Under the pieces are notes generated by a model. The model saw only the letters and a program-made list of their open reading frames with translations, was not told the origin of the DNA and did no database searches. From NCBI RefSeq assembly GCF_013408665.1, contig NZ_JACCCL010000001.1:759136-823135 (forward strand): DNA of 64,000 nt, read 5' to 3'. Position 1 is the first letter of the stretch, and each line of letters opens with the position of its first letter. Below are positions 44,401 through 54,164 of the stretch, piece by piece. The stretch is from Sporosarcina sp. JAI121 (GTDB lineage: Bacteria > Bacillota > Bacilli > Bacillales_A > Planococcaceae). Made by a program: the position numbers and the translations under genes.

Positions 44401-44640
44401 ATGCATGTGAATGACATTAGTCTTCAAAAACATTTTTCTGCTAACATTGCCGAAATTACAAAAACAGCACAGCCGCTTTCACTAGTGCTGCTGGATATTG
44501 ATCATATTAAAATTGTTAATGGTACATACGGACATTTGACCGGGGACAGAGTTCTTCAAAAGTTGGCACAACGTCTGGAGATTGCACACGAGGAAGAATT
44601 TGCATTAATACTTCCACGCGTGCACTTCAGTTGTAACAAA
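44401..44640 (+). pseudogene. Remnant of a GGDEF diguanylate cyclase
   Basis: The frame (PLSLVLLDIDHIKIVNGTYG, then HLTGDRVLQKLAQRLE) matches the substrate-binding half of GGDEF domains and then jumps directly to EEEFALILP, the strand after the GG(D/E)EF site. About 30 residues including the first part of the active loop are missing, and the upstream TGLYNRR part is also gone. It cannot be an active cyclase. Confidence 0.75.
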
Positions 44641-44661
44641 GTTGTCAATCGAAAACATAAC

Positions 44662-44693
44662 AGCCCAACCAATCAACAGGTTGGGCTATTTTT
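44662..44693 (+). terminator. Rho-independent terminator
   Basis: AGCCCAACC and GGTTGGGCT form a perfect 9-bp stem followed by ATTTTTG. Confidence 0.85.
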
Positions 44694-44898
44694 GATAAAT
44701 CGATACCATAGACAACGTTATACTAAGTCCTCTTATTTCTGTACAATAGAAAGAAAGGATTAAAGGACTTTTGGTTATATAAATAGAAGTGAAGAATTCC
44801 GTTGGATCCGCTTCGGTGCTCGAAGATGCTTTCTGCCTTAAACGGGGCCACTGAAAAGGTCCGCTATTAAGAAAGAAATATGGTTCGCCCATTATACA

Positions 44899-44990
44899 CG
44901 CTTCGGCGCTTGGGGATGCCTCCCGCCATTAGCCAGACAACTTCGTCGTCAGTCTTACGGCTCCGGCTACCCCAGTGAGGCGCCTGAGCT
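44899..44990 (-). repeat. Family A repeat, copy 7 (full length, reverse)
   Basis: Nearly identical to copy 2 (CGCTTCGGCGCTTGGGGATGCC ... GACAACTTCGTCGTCAGTC ... GGCTACCCC), 28 kb away. Confidence 0.8.
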
Positions 44991-45240
44991 TTAGTTAAAT
45001 ATCATATTTAAAAATGCAAAATACGTAGTTAGCTAATCGAATAAATAAGAAAACAACGAGCAGTGAAGTCGGGACTATTGAAAAAATTATGTATAAATTT
45101 AGTTAGTAAACCTGAAATATAAAAGGTGACTTTTCGAATGAAGTTTCACCTATCCTATTTACCGCACCTTTGTTAAAGCCCACCTGTTAGATGTTTACCC
45201 TGTATCGATGAATTAGATGCCATCATTATACCTAGGAAGA

Positions 45241-45280
45241 ACCAGCTAAGGTGCCTTCCACAAAGCGCCAACGCGTGTAT
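45241..45280 (+). repeat. Family A repeat, copy 8 (outer arms only)
   Basis: ACCAGCTAAGGTGCCTTCC joins CACAAAGCGCCAACGCGTGTAT; the inner hairpin is deleted, as in copy 5. Confidence 0.6.
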
Positions 45281-45345
45281 TATGGGAAGGTCTTATCCTA
45301 GTCCACATCGGTGGACTTTTCCAGCAGCCAATATAACTCACAAGA

Positions 45346-45446
45346 ACCAGCGAAGGCGGCTAACTGGGGTAGCCGAAGCGATAAGACTGGCAGTGGTTTT
45401 CTGCCCGACTTATCGCGAGAGGCATCCCCAAGCGCCAAAGCGTATA
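45346..45446 (+). repeat. Family A repeat, copy 9 (full length)
   Basis: ACCAGCGAAGGCGG ... GGGGTAGCCGAAGCGATAAG ... CTTATCGCGAGAGGCATCCC ... AAGCGCCAAAGCGTAT. It is closest to copy 3, including flanking TTAGTC(T/C)AA. Confidence 0.8.
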
Positions 45447-45516
45447 TGTTGGGCAATTCTTAGTCTAAATACCAACTAGTGGACTCTTACAGTACCTCCC
45501 GTATACCTGAAAAAAA

Positions 45517-45552
45517 ACCAGCGAATGCGCCTAACAAAGGTTGCCAAAGCGT
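45517..45552 (+). repeat. Family A repeat, copy 10 (fragment)
   Basis: ACCAGCGAATGCGCCTAACAAAGGTTGCCAAAGCG keeps the first arm and part of the next block. Confidence 0.5.
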
Positions 45553-45582
45553 CATAGAAGGAAGTCTTTCTTTCAACTTGTG

Positions 45583-45615
<33 letters not shown>

Positions 45616-45683
45616 TCCGTTTGTTAAGTGCGGACTATATAGATAGAAATGTACAATAAACATCCATAAAAGGAGGAAACCAA

Positions 45684-48600
45684 ATGTCATTGCGTTTTAT
45701 TACCGGTAGGTCAGGCTCTGGAAAAACGACATTCATTGAGCAGGAAATCGCTGATGAACTGGAAGAGAACCCTGTCGGAGCACCAGTTATCGTCATTGTA
45801 CCGGATCAGATGTCGTTCTCGATGGAACATAGTTTGTCCGTTAACTTCGGATTAAAAGGAATCATCCGTGCCCAAGTGTTGACGTTCAAAAGGCTGGCAT
45901 GGCGGGTGCTACAGGAAACGGGCGGCATCACGCGCAAGGAAGTGGACGGCTTCGGTTACCGGATGCTTGTACGAAGTGTCCTGGAAGAAAATCGTGACCA
46001 GTTCAAGTTGTTCAGGCAAGCGGCGAGTAAACGAGGATTCACGGAACAAATCGGCAACTTGCTGAAGGAGTTCAGCCGTTATTCCCTTGATCACCAGACG
46101 ATGAACGACCTCCATGGGACTCTTGCTTCAACAGGAGCCCCCCGTACATTGCTCGATAAAGCGGAAGACTTGTCGTTATTATTGACAAAAATCGAAGAAA
46201 AGCTTGGAACGTCCTATGTCGATAGTGAAGGGCATCTTGCACTTCTTGCTTCGCAAATACATCATTCAGACCTCTTAAAAGGGGCTGATATTTATATTGA
46301 CGGTTTCGAAAATTTCACAACTAGGGAATACGAAATCGTGACGGAACTGATGAAACACGCCAACCGGCTCACTGTAGTGCTACCCATGGAAGGTGCTCTC
46401 ACAGGTTTCGCGGATCACGAATTGTTTTTCAACCCGGTGCGGACATCGCTCAGATTGCGGGAATTGGCACGGGTGGAAGCGGTGGAAGTGGAAGAAGACC
46501 TATACATGGGGGAAGCACACCGTTTTCTGAATGCCGATCTGTGTCATTTTGAAGCGGAATTCGATCATTATCCCGCCAAACAACAACAATCGGAAGGTAA
46601 TATCGTTCTGATCGAAGCGGCGGACCGCCGTGCCGAAATACACTCGGTGGCACGTACGATCCGGGACTTGATGATTTCAGGAAAGCGTTATAAAGACATC
46701 GCCATTTTGTATAGGCAGCCTGAAAAATACGATGAACTGATTGCATCGATATTCCCGCATTACGATATTCCGGTGTTCATCAGCCAGAAGAAACCGATGC
46801 TGCATCATCCGCTCATCGAGTTTTCACGCTCGGTTTTAGAAGCGGTGACGACAGGCTGGTCGTATGAATCGGTGTTCCGCGCTATTAAAACAGATCTATT
46901 CTTCCCGCACCGGGAAACGAAATTATTATGGCGTGACCGGGCGGATAGATTGGAAAACTATGTGCTGGCACATGGGATCTATGGACAGCGCTGGTTCGAT
47001 GACAGCCGCTGGCGCGTGAAGAAGTACCGTGGACTCGAATTGTATACGGACGTGCAGACCGATGAAGAACGTGCAATTGAACAGGAATTGCATCTCATTC
47101 GCGACGAAATCCGGGCTCCGCTTGCTGCGTTCGAACAGCGTCTGAAACGTTCGAAAAGCGGTCGTGATGTGGCGGAAGCACTGTTTTTATTCATGGAAAA
47201 GCTGAATGTTTATGATAAAATCATCGACCTGCGCGCAGAGGAAGAACGTGCGGGGCGGCTACTTGGCGCTACGGAACACGAACAGGCATGGAACGGCTGG
47301 ATCAACGTCCTTGATCAGTTCGTGCTTATGTTCGGCGATAAAATAATGAATCCTGTAGAAGCGGCACGAATTTTGGATGAAGGATTCGATTCCTTAGAAT
47401 TTGCGCGCATTCCGCCATCGCTCGACCAAGTGACTGTAACGACTGTCGAAGTTGCAAGCTTGATGGACATCGACGCGGTATTTGTACTGGGCGTGAACGA
47501 TGGCATCATGCCGAAACGAGTAGATAACGAAGGTCTTTTGTCGGACGCGGATCGTGAGTGGTTCTCGGAAATCGGCTTTGAATTGGCTCCGACGTCGAAA
47601 ATGAAATTGATGGACGAAACGTATATGGCGTATCGTGCGTTCACGGCGCCGCGTGAGAAATTATATGTGTCGTATCCTGTTGCTGATGAAGAAGGGAAAC
47701 CCCTGATTCCGTCGCTTTATATAACGAGGATTGGGCAGTTGCTTCCTGGAACTGAAATGAAAATAGCCGTGACGGATCCCGCGGAACTGCCGCTGGAAGC
47801 CGATCAATTCGACTACATCAGCCATCCACGTTCCGCGCTTCCTTACGTTTCGATGAAGTTTAAAGAGGCGGAGCAATCGGGCGTATTGGAACGAGAATGG
47901 CGTGCGGTCATGGCGTATTACGAAGAGGACCCCTATTGGTCTTCTGTAATAAAACATATATTACGTCCGATGAATGCGAAGATCGGGACGGAGCGCCTGC
48001 GACCGGAGTTGACGGGTGGGCTGTACGGGGAGTCGTTCGTTTCGAGTGTGTCACGTATTGAATCCTATTACAGCTGTCCGTTCCAACACTATGCTTCGTT
48101 TGGACTTGGCTTGCGGGAACGGACGGAATTCACGCTGGAAGCGCCGGCTATCGGAGATTTATTCCACGCGGCCCTTAAATGGATTTCGGACGAAACGATG
48201 CGTCTCGGGAAGTCATGGGCGGAACTGACACGCGAAGAGTGCTGGAACCTTGCTAGAGGTGCGGTTGAAGACATATCGCCATATTTTTTCAACCGGATTT
48301 TATTGTCGACGAACCGTTATGTTTATATTAAACGGAAGCTGATGCACATTATCCAACGGACGATTTATTCACTTAGCACGCAGGCAAAATCGACAGTGTT
48401 CAAACCGGTCGCCATTGAAGCGGGATTCGGCCCTGGCGAGGAACTGCCCGCACTTGAAATTCCGCTGCGCCGTGGCGATTTGATGAAGTTGCGAGGCAGA
48501 ATCGACCGTGTCGATGCGACGGAAATAAGCGGCAAAAACTATGTCCGTGTCGTCGATTATAAATCATCCGCAAAAAGCCTCGATTTAACAGAAGTGTATT

Positions 48601-49181
48601 ATGGCTTGTCCTTGCAAATGATGACATACCTTGACGTCGCGCTTGAAAATGCGGACGAATGGCTGGGCATACACGCGGATCCTGCGGGCGTGCTGTATAT
48701 GCATATCCACAATCCGATGATCCGTTCCGGTTCGGAATTAACGCCTGCGCACCTTGAAGCGGAAATTGTGAAATCCTATAAAATGAGAGGTTATCTCCTG
48801 GATAATCCGGACGTTGTCATCGGCATGGATGCGGATATAGGCAGGTCATCGGCAATTGTTCCGGCATCCATCAAAACGGATGGCACGTTTGCGAAAACGT
48901 CGAAAGTGCTGTCGTCCGATGATTTACAGATGATGCGGTCATTTGTCAGAACGCGCCACCAGAAGGCCGGAGACGCAATGCTTGCGGGAGATACACGCGT
49001 TTATCCATATAAATTGAAAGATAAGATGCCATGCGAATTCTGTTCCTATCGATCGGTTTGCCAGTTCGATCCGACAGATCCGTCCTCCGAGCATCGGCCA
49101 TATGCTGAAATGGATCCGGAAATATCCCTTGAAAAAATGCGGAAGGAAGTGGCGGACGATGCACATACCAGTGAAACCTGA
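45684..49181 (+). CDS. addB: ATP-dependent helicase/nuclease subunit B (AddB)
   Basis: AddB with AddA processes double-strand breaks for recombination and recognises Chi. The 1165-residue protein has Walker A (GRSGSGKTTFIEQE, residues 8-15), a RecB-family nuclease motif (VRVVDYKSSAKS) and four Cys for an iron-sulfur cluster: one in YSCPFQHYASF and three in CEFCSYRSVC (C-x2-C-x5-C). Length and features match Bacillus AddB. ATG follows AAAGGAGGAAA. It overlaps addA by 23 nt. Confidence 0.97.
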   Translation: MSLRFITGRSGSGKTTFIEQEIADELEENPVGAPVIVIVPDQMSFSMEHSLSVNFGLKGIIRAQVLTFKRLAWRVLQETGGITRKEVDGFGYRMLVRSVLEENRDQFKLFRQAASKRGFTEQIGNLLKEFSRYSLDHQTMNDLHGTLASTGAPRTLLDKAEDLSLLLTKIEEKLGTSYVDSEGHLALLASQIHHSDLLKGADIYIDGFENFTTREYEIVTELMKHANRLTVVLPMEGALTGFADHELFFNPVRTSLRLRELARVEAVEVEEDLYMGEAHRFLNADLCHFEAEFDHYPAKQQQSEGNIVLIEAADRRAEIHSVARTIRDLMISGKRYKDIAILYRQPEKYDELIASIFPHYDIPVFISQKKPMLHHPLIEFSRSVLEAVTTGWSYESVFRAIKTDLFFPHRETKLLWRDRADRLENYVLAHGIYGQRWFDDSRWRVKKYRGLELYTDVQTDEERAIEQELHLIRDEIRAPLAAFEQRLKRSKSGRDVAEALFLFMEKLNVYDKIIDLRAEEERAGRLLGATEHEQAWNGWINVLDQFVLMFGDKIMNPVEAARILDEGFDSLEFARIPPSLDQVTVTTVEVASLMDIDAVFVLGVNDGIMPKRVDNEGLLSDADREWFSEIGFELAPTSKMKLMDETYMAYRAFTAPREKLYVSYPVADEEGKPLIPSLYITRIGQLLPGTEMKIAVTDPAELPLEADQFDYISHPRSALPYVSMKFKEAEQSGVLEREWRAVMAYYEEDPYWSSVIKHILRPMNAKIGTERLRPELTGGLYGESFVSSVSRIESYYSCPFQHYASFGLGLRERTEFTLEAPAIGDLFHAALKWISDETMRLGKSWAELTREECWNLARGAVEDISPYFFNRILLSTNRYVYIKRKLMHIIQRTIYSLSTQAKSTVFKPVAIEAGFGPGEELPALEIPLRRGDLMKLRGRIDRVDATEISGKNYVRVVDYKSSAKSLDLTEVYYGLSLQMMTYLDVALENADEWLGIHADPAGVLYMHIHNPMIRSGSELTPAHLEAEIVKSYKMRGYLLDNPDVVIGMDADIGRSSAIVPASIKTDGTFAKTSKVLSSDDLQMMRSFVRTRHQKAGDAMLAGDTRVYPYKLKDKMPCEFCSYRSVCQFDPTDPSSEHRPYAEMDPEISLEKMRKEVADDAHTSET

Positions 49182-52100
49182 AGGACTGACCTTTACGGAT
49201 GCCCAGTGGAAAGCGATTTGGGCGACGGGGAAAGATATTCTCGTATCCGCTGCCGCCGGATCGGGAAAAACGAAAGTATTGATCACACGGATGATTGAAA
49301 AAGTGCTGGATGAAAATAATCCGATCGATGTCGATGAACTGCTCGTCGTTACATTCACCAATGCATCCGCTGCAGAAATGCGGCACCGGATGGCGGAAGC
49401 GCTGGAAGAAGCGATTGTCGCCAAACCGGAATCCGTCCATTTGCGCAGACAACTGAATTTATTGAACAAAGCACAGATTTCCACCCTGCACTCATTTTGC
49501 ATGAACGTCGTCCGGCAATATGCTTATTTGCTTGATATCGACCCTGGATTCCGGATTGCGGATAGTACGGAAGCGGCGCTTTTAAGTGACGATACGATCG
49601 GGGCTGTCCTTGAAGATGCGTACAGTGCAGAAAATCCGGAGGCGATGTACCGCCTGGCGGACAGTTTCACATCGGATCGCAACGACCAATCCATCGAAAC
49701 GCTGATCGACCGGTTGTATGACTATTCACGTGTCCATCCGGTGCCGGAACAATGGCTTCGTCTGATTCCGATGCAATATGATATCGGTGACCACGTGTCC
49801 ATCGATGACCTGGAATTCATCAAGCCCCTGAAAACGGCGATCCGCCATACGCTTGAAGAAGCGGCGGCGTTGACGGGGGACATGAAAAGGATTGCACTCA
49901 TGCCCGACGGACCGGAACCGCTTGCAGCAACAGCCGAAGCGGATTTAATGTGGATTAATGAAGCGCTCCACCGTATAACGGAAGGCACATGGGAACAGAC
50001 CTACGAATTTTTCGGAACTCTCAAATGGGTGAAAGCCGGCACGATTCGCAAAGATTCGTGTGATGAAGAACTCGCAAAACGGGCGAAAGCACTTCGGGAT
50101 GCCGTGAAGAAAATTGTTAACACGTTGAAAGAATCCTATTTCACGAGAACTCCAGCCCGACTTCTTGATGAAATCCGATTGATGGCGCCAGCGATGCATA
50201 CGCTCATCGATTTAGTCATCGACTATGGCAGGCGGTTTGAAGCGGTTAAAATCGACCGCGGTATTGTCGATTTCTCAGATTTGGAGCATTATGCACTCCG
50301 CATTTTATCCAAAGAAGTGGATGGACAACTTGTAGCGTCTGATATTGCTACGGATTACCGCAACCGATTTTCGGAAGTGCTTGTCGATGAGTACCAAGAC
50401 GTCAACATGCTACAGGAGACGATCATTCAGCTTGTCAAGCGCGGCGGGGAAGAAGATGGAAACCTGTTCATGGTCGGTGATGTGAAGCAATCGATCTACC
50501 GGTTCCGGCTTGCTGAACCGATGCTGTTTCTTGGCAAATACAATCGATTTACGGAAACGGACGGCAATCAAGGCCTGAAAATCGATTTGAATGCCAATTT
50601 TAGAAGTCGGACGGAAGTACTCGATGCGACAAACTTCATCTTTTCTCAAGTGATGGGGGCCCGTGTCGGGGAAATCGATTACGATGATGCGGCGGCGTTG
50701 AAGTACGGCGCGAAGTATCCCGAAAAAGCCGTGACGGCCGGATTGACGCTTCTTTATGAAGACGAGGAAGACGGACAAGAGGTTGACGACGCAACAGAAC
50801 TTGCTGGACAGAGCTTGAAAAGTTCACAGGCGGAAGCGCGTTTCATGGTGAAAAAAATCCAAGAACTGATTGCATCAGGTGCTGAAGTGACCGATGCGTT
50901 CAGTGATAAAAGGCGTCCGCTTGAATACCGGGATATCGTCATACTGATGCGGTCGATGACTTGGTCGGGTGAAATCGCGGAAGAATTCAAGCTGGCGGGT
51001 ATTCCGATTTACGCTGAACTGAAACGCGGTTATTTCGATGCACTCGAAGTGATGATCATGTTGAATACGCTGCGTGTCATCGACAATCCCTATCAGGATA
51101 TTCCGCTGGCATCCGTCCTTCGCGCGCCGTTCATCGGCATGACTGAAAATGAATTGGCGCAAATCAGGCTTGCCGCGAAAAGTGAGCCGTTCTTTGAGGC
51201 GTTGAAGCGTTTCGTTGCAACAGGCGGGGCAGGTGTCGCGGCGGCAACGCAGGAAAAACTGCAACGGTTTTTCAATCAGTTTGAAGACTGGCGAAACTTG
51301 GCGCGGCGCGGCTCGCTGTCCGAACTGATTTGGCAAGTGTATTCCGATACGCATTACTATGAAATGGTCGGTGCGATGGCGAACGGCAAACAGCGCCAAG
51401 CGAATCTTCGGGCGCTGCATGACCGGGCGATCGACTATGAAAAGACGTCGTTCCGCGGGCTGTTCCGATTCCTGCGTTTTGTGGATCGTATGCGTAAGCG
51501 CGGAGACGACCTTGGTGCCGCGCGCTCGCTCACTGAAAAGGAGAATGTCGTCCGTATCATGACCATCCATTCGTCGAAAGGGCTGGAGTTTCCTTTTGTC
51601 TTCATCGCAGGGGCGGGCCGGAAATTCAATAAGATGGATTTCAATGAACCGTATTTGTTCGACCAGCATTTCGGATTGGCCGTTAAAGCGATCGACCCGG
51701 ATAACCGGATCACGTATACATCTTTGCCATTCCTCGCGATGAAGGAAAAGAAGGAACTTGAAATGCGTGCGGAAGAGATGCGCGTATTATACGTGGCAAT
51801 GACGCGGGCGAAAGAACATCTGGAAATCATTGCTTCCGTAAAGGATATTGAAAAATCGATTATCCAATGGCAGGATGCCCAGTTGGTCGATCCTGAACGG
51901 ATGTTGCCGGAGTATACGAGATCACGTGCAAACGGTTATTTGGACTGGATTGGTCCGGCTATAGCCAGACATCCGGCGTTTGGCAAGTTCGGCTGCATGC
52001 CAGGGGGGCAGACCGTAATCGATCCTTCTGTGTGGCAAATTGATGCGTTGCCCGTTTCTGCATTTTATACTGCGATTGAGGGTATAGAAGAGGAAGCCGA

Positions 52101-52872
52101 GCCAGCGCTTGCTATTGTACCGATCGAAGAAGTGGATGAAACAATGCTTCTGGAAGTGAAACGCCGGTTTGACGCTACTTATCCATATCTTTCATCCGTG
52201 ACGAAACGCTCCAAGCAGACGGTCAGCGAGTTGAAACGGCTGGCAATTTTAGAACAGCAGGCGGATGATGACTTGTTCGTATCGAAAAATGATGACGTAA
52301 GTACTGCTTATCTTCATAACAGACCGGCTTTCATGCAATCACGGACATTGTCTGCGGCGGAAGTCGGAACGGCGATGCATACGATTATGCAGCATATCGA
52401 CATTCACATAGAAAGCAACGGTGCTGAAGTCGAGAAACTCATAACGGAATTGACCGGACGCCAGTTGCTTACGACCGAAGAAGCGAACGCTGTCGATGCC
52501 GATGCGGTTGCGAAGTTCTTCAGGACGTCCATTGCAAAGCGGCTGATGAAAGCAGAGCAAGTGGAGCGTGAGTTGCCGTTTACGTATGCTTTTGACGACA
52601 ATGACGGCGATTATCAAATCTTGCAAGGAATTGCGGATTGTTTGTTCGAGGAGAAGGATGGCTGGGTATTGCTAGATTATAAAACGGACCGGATCCGCGG
52701 GCGCTTCGATTCAGATGAGGCCGTTGATACAGAAATGCACAAACGATACGGAATTCAGTTAAACCTTTACAAAAAGGCGATTGAAGAAATTTTGAAAATC
52801 GATATTAAAGAGATGGTCCTTTATTTATTTGACGGAGAAAGGACCGTGAACATTCAGGGGGAATTGAATTGA
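49159..52872 (+). CDS. addA: ATP-dependent helicase/nuclease subunit A (AddA)
   Basis: AddA is the UvrD-family 3'-5' helicase plus RecB-like nuclease of the complex. The 1237-residue protein shows Walker A (SAAAGSGKTKVLITRM), motif II (VLVDEYQDVN), motif III (FMVGDVKQSIYRFR), late motifs (VRIMTIHSSKGLEFPFVFI; VLYVAMTRAKEHL), and the C-terminal nuclease motif LLDYKTDRIRGR. ATG 49159 is chosen because GGAAGGAAG precedes it; coding continues from there with the expected TFTDAQWKAIW. It overlaps addB upstream and the DUF418 gene downstream. Confidence 0.97.
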   Translation: MHIPVKPEGLTFTDAQWKAIWATGKDILVSAAAGSGKTKVLITRMIEKVLDENNPIDVDELLVVTFTNASAAEMRHRMAEALEEAIVAKPESVHLRRQLNLLNKAQISTLHSFCMNVVRQYAYLLDIDPGFRIADSTEAALLSDDTIGAVLEDAYSAENPEAMYRLADSFTSDRNDQSIETLIDRLYDYSRVHPVPEQWLRLIPMQYDIGDHVSIDDLEFIKPLKTAIRHTLEEAAALTGDMKRIALMPDGPEPLAATAEADLMWINEALHRITEGTWEQTYEFFGTLKWVKAGTIRKDSCDEELAKRAKALRDAVKKIVNTLKESYFTRTPARLLDEIRLMAPAMHTLIDLVIDYGRRFEAVKIDRGIVDFSDLEHYALRILSKEVDGQLVASDIATDYRNRFSEVLVDEYQDVNMLQETIIQLVKRGGEEDGNLFMVGDVKQSIYRFRLAEPMLFLGKYNRFTETDGNQGLKIDLNANFRSRTEVLDATNFIFSQVMGARVGEIDYDDAAALKYGAKYPEKAVTAGLTLLYEDEEDGQEVDDATELAGQSLKSSQAEARFMVKKIQELIASGAEVTDAFSDKRRPLEYRDIVILMRSMTWSGEIAEEFKLAGIPIYAELKRGYFDALEVMIMLNTLRVIDNPYQDIPLASVLRAPFIGMTENELAQIRLAAKSEPFFEALKRFVATGGAGVAAATQEKLQRFFNQFEDWRNLARRGSLSELIWQVYSDTHYYEMVGAMANGKQRQANLRALHDRAIDYEKTSFRGLFRFLRFVDRMRKRGDDLGAARSLTEKENVVRIMTIHSSKGLEFPFVFIAGAGRKFNKMDFNEPYLFDQHFGLAVKAIDPDNRITYTSLPFLAMKEKKELEMRAEEMRVLYVAMTRAKEHLEIIASVKDIEKSIIQWQDAQLVDPERMLPEYTRSRANGYLDWIGPAIARHPAFGKFGCMPGGQTVIDPSVWQIDALPVSAFYTAIEGIEEEAEPALAIVPIEEVDETMLLEVKRRFDATYPYLSSVTKRSKQTVSELKRLAILEQQADDDLFVSKNDDVSTAYLHNRPAFMQSRTLSAAEVGTAMHTIMQHIDIHIESNGAEVEKLITELTGRQLLTTEEANAVDADAVAKFFRTSIAKRLMKAEQVERELPFTYAFDDNDGDYQILQGIADCLFEEKDGWVLLDYKTDRIRGRFDSDEAVDTEMHKRYGIQLNLYKKAIEEILKIDIKEMVLYLFDGERTVNIQGELN

Positions 52873-54065
52873 AGTTAACACCAACGACACTTGGTAATCG
52901 AATCGAGGCGCTCGATATGCTTCGGGGATTTGCATTGCTCGGAATTTTCATCGCGAATATGCTGCATTTCCATACTCCATATTTGTATATAGATCCGTAT
53001 ACCTGGTTCAATGCGCCAGGTGATATGGAAGCATTCAAATGGATCGATATTTTTGTGGAGGCAAGTTTCTATCCGGTTTTTGCCATGCTGTTCGGCTATG
53101 GGTTGAATATGCAATATGAAAAATCCATTGCGGATAAAACGGTATTTGCGCCGATGATGGCACGCCGCATGGGGATTTTGCTAGTGTTCGGCTTGCTGCA
53201 TGCGCTGTTCATCTGGATGGGGGATATCCTATTCACTTACGCAGTGATGGGCTTTGCCATGATCGCATTCGTCAGGATTCCGAAAAAGTGGATGCTGCCG
53301 CTTGCTACCATCATGTACATCATACCTTCCGGGCTCATGTATGCCTTCACGTATTATCTGAATAAATTGCGCCCAGATGCGATGATGGAAGGGTATGCGG
53401 ATATTCATCAGATAGAACGGTCGCTCGAAGCGTACGCACACGGTACATACGGCGAAATCTTCAGCTTCCGCTTTTTTGAATGGTTATTATATGGATTGAC
53501 GGGATCATTGACTGGGCTTTTCATCATACTGCCACTGATTATGTTCGGTGCGGGACTGTCTAAATGGAAAGTGATTGAACGTGCCTCTGAATGGAAAGGA
53601 CGTATCGCAATCGTAACGATTGTCGCATTAGCTGCCGGCGTATGGATGAAAGCAGCGCCGTATACAGGGGGGCCTTCACCGGATGGACTTCTATTGCAAA
53701 CGCAATTTGGCGGACCTGTTTTAGCGATTGGTTATATCGGTCTTCTGCTGTTATTATTCCAATTGCCGCTGTTACGCACGTTATTCCGTCCTATTTCAAA
53801 AGCCGGTCGGATGTCGCTGACGACGTATATTACACAGTCAATCGTTGCGACGCTAATTTTTTACGCGTACGGATTCGGCATGTACGGAAAAGTGGATGTG
53901 GCAACAGGGACATGGATTGCTGTCGGCGTATTTGCCATCCAAGTTATTTTCGCCGAATTATGGCTGTCGAAATTCCGCATGGGACCGCTTGAATGGCTGT
54001 GGCGGAAAGGAACGTACAAAAAAGATTTGCAGGATAAAGAGGAAAAGGGTCATCGCTTGTCGTAA
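52869..54065 (+). CDS. DUF418-type membrane protein
   Basis: The 398-residue protein carries the typical start of the family (RIEALDMLRGFALLGIFIAN) and about ten membrane helices, ending with the C-terminal DUF418 region (PISKAGRMSLTTYITQSIVA; GPLEWLWRKGTY). These resemble acyltransferase-3/heparan-alpha-glucosaminide N-acetyltransferase proteins; substrates are unknown. TTG 52869 overlaps the AddA stop. Coupling to addA is by position and may not be functional. Confidence 0.88.
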   Translation: MKLTPTTLGNRIEALDMLRGFALLGIFIANMLHFHTPYLYIDPYTWFNAPGDMEAFKWIDIFVEASFYPVFAMLFGYGLNMQYEKSIADKTVFAPMMARRMGILLVFGLLHALFIWMGDILFTYAVMGFAMIAFVRIPKKWMLPLATIMYIIPSGLMYAFTYYLNKLRPDAMMEGYADIHQIERSLEAYAHGTYGEIFSFRFFEWLLYGLTGSLTGLFIILPLIMFGAGLSKWKVIERASEWKGRIAIVTIVALAAGVWMKAAPYTGGPSPDGLLLQTQFGGPVLAIGYIGLLLLLFQLPLLRTLFRPISKAGRMSLTTYITQSIVATLIFYAYGFGMYGKVDVATGTWIAVGVFAIQVIFAELWLSKFRMGPLEWLWRKGTYKKDLQDKEEKGHRLS

Positions 54066-54164
54066 TAGAGGAAAAGGCGAAGATTTTGTCGTTACATGAA
54101 TGTAAGTGCGGCTTTTACCCCGCAGGTAAAAAGGGATTCCACTAATGAAGGGATGGGCTATTCG

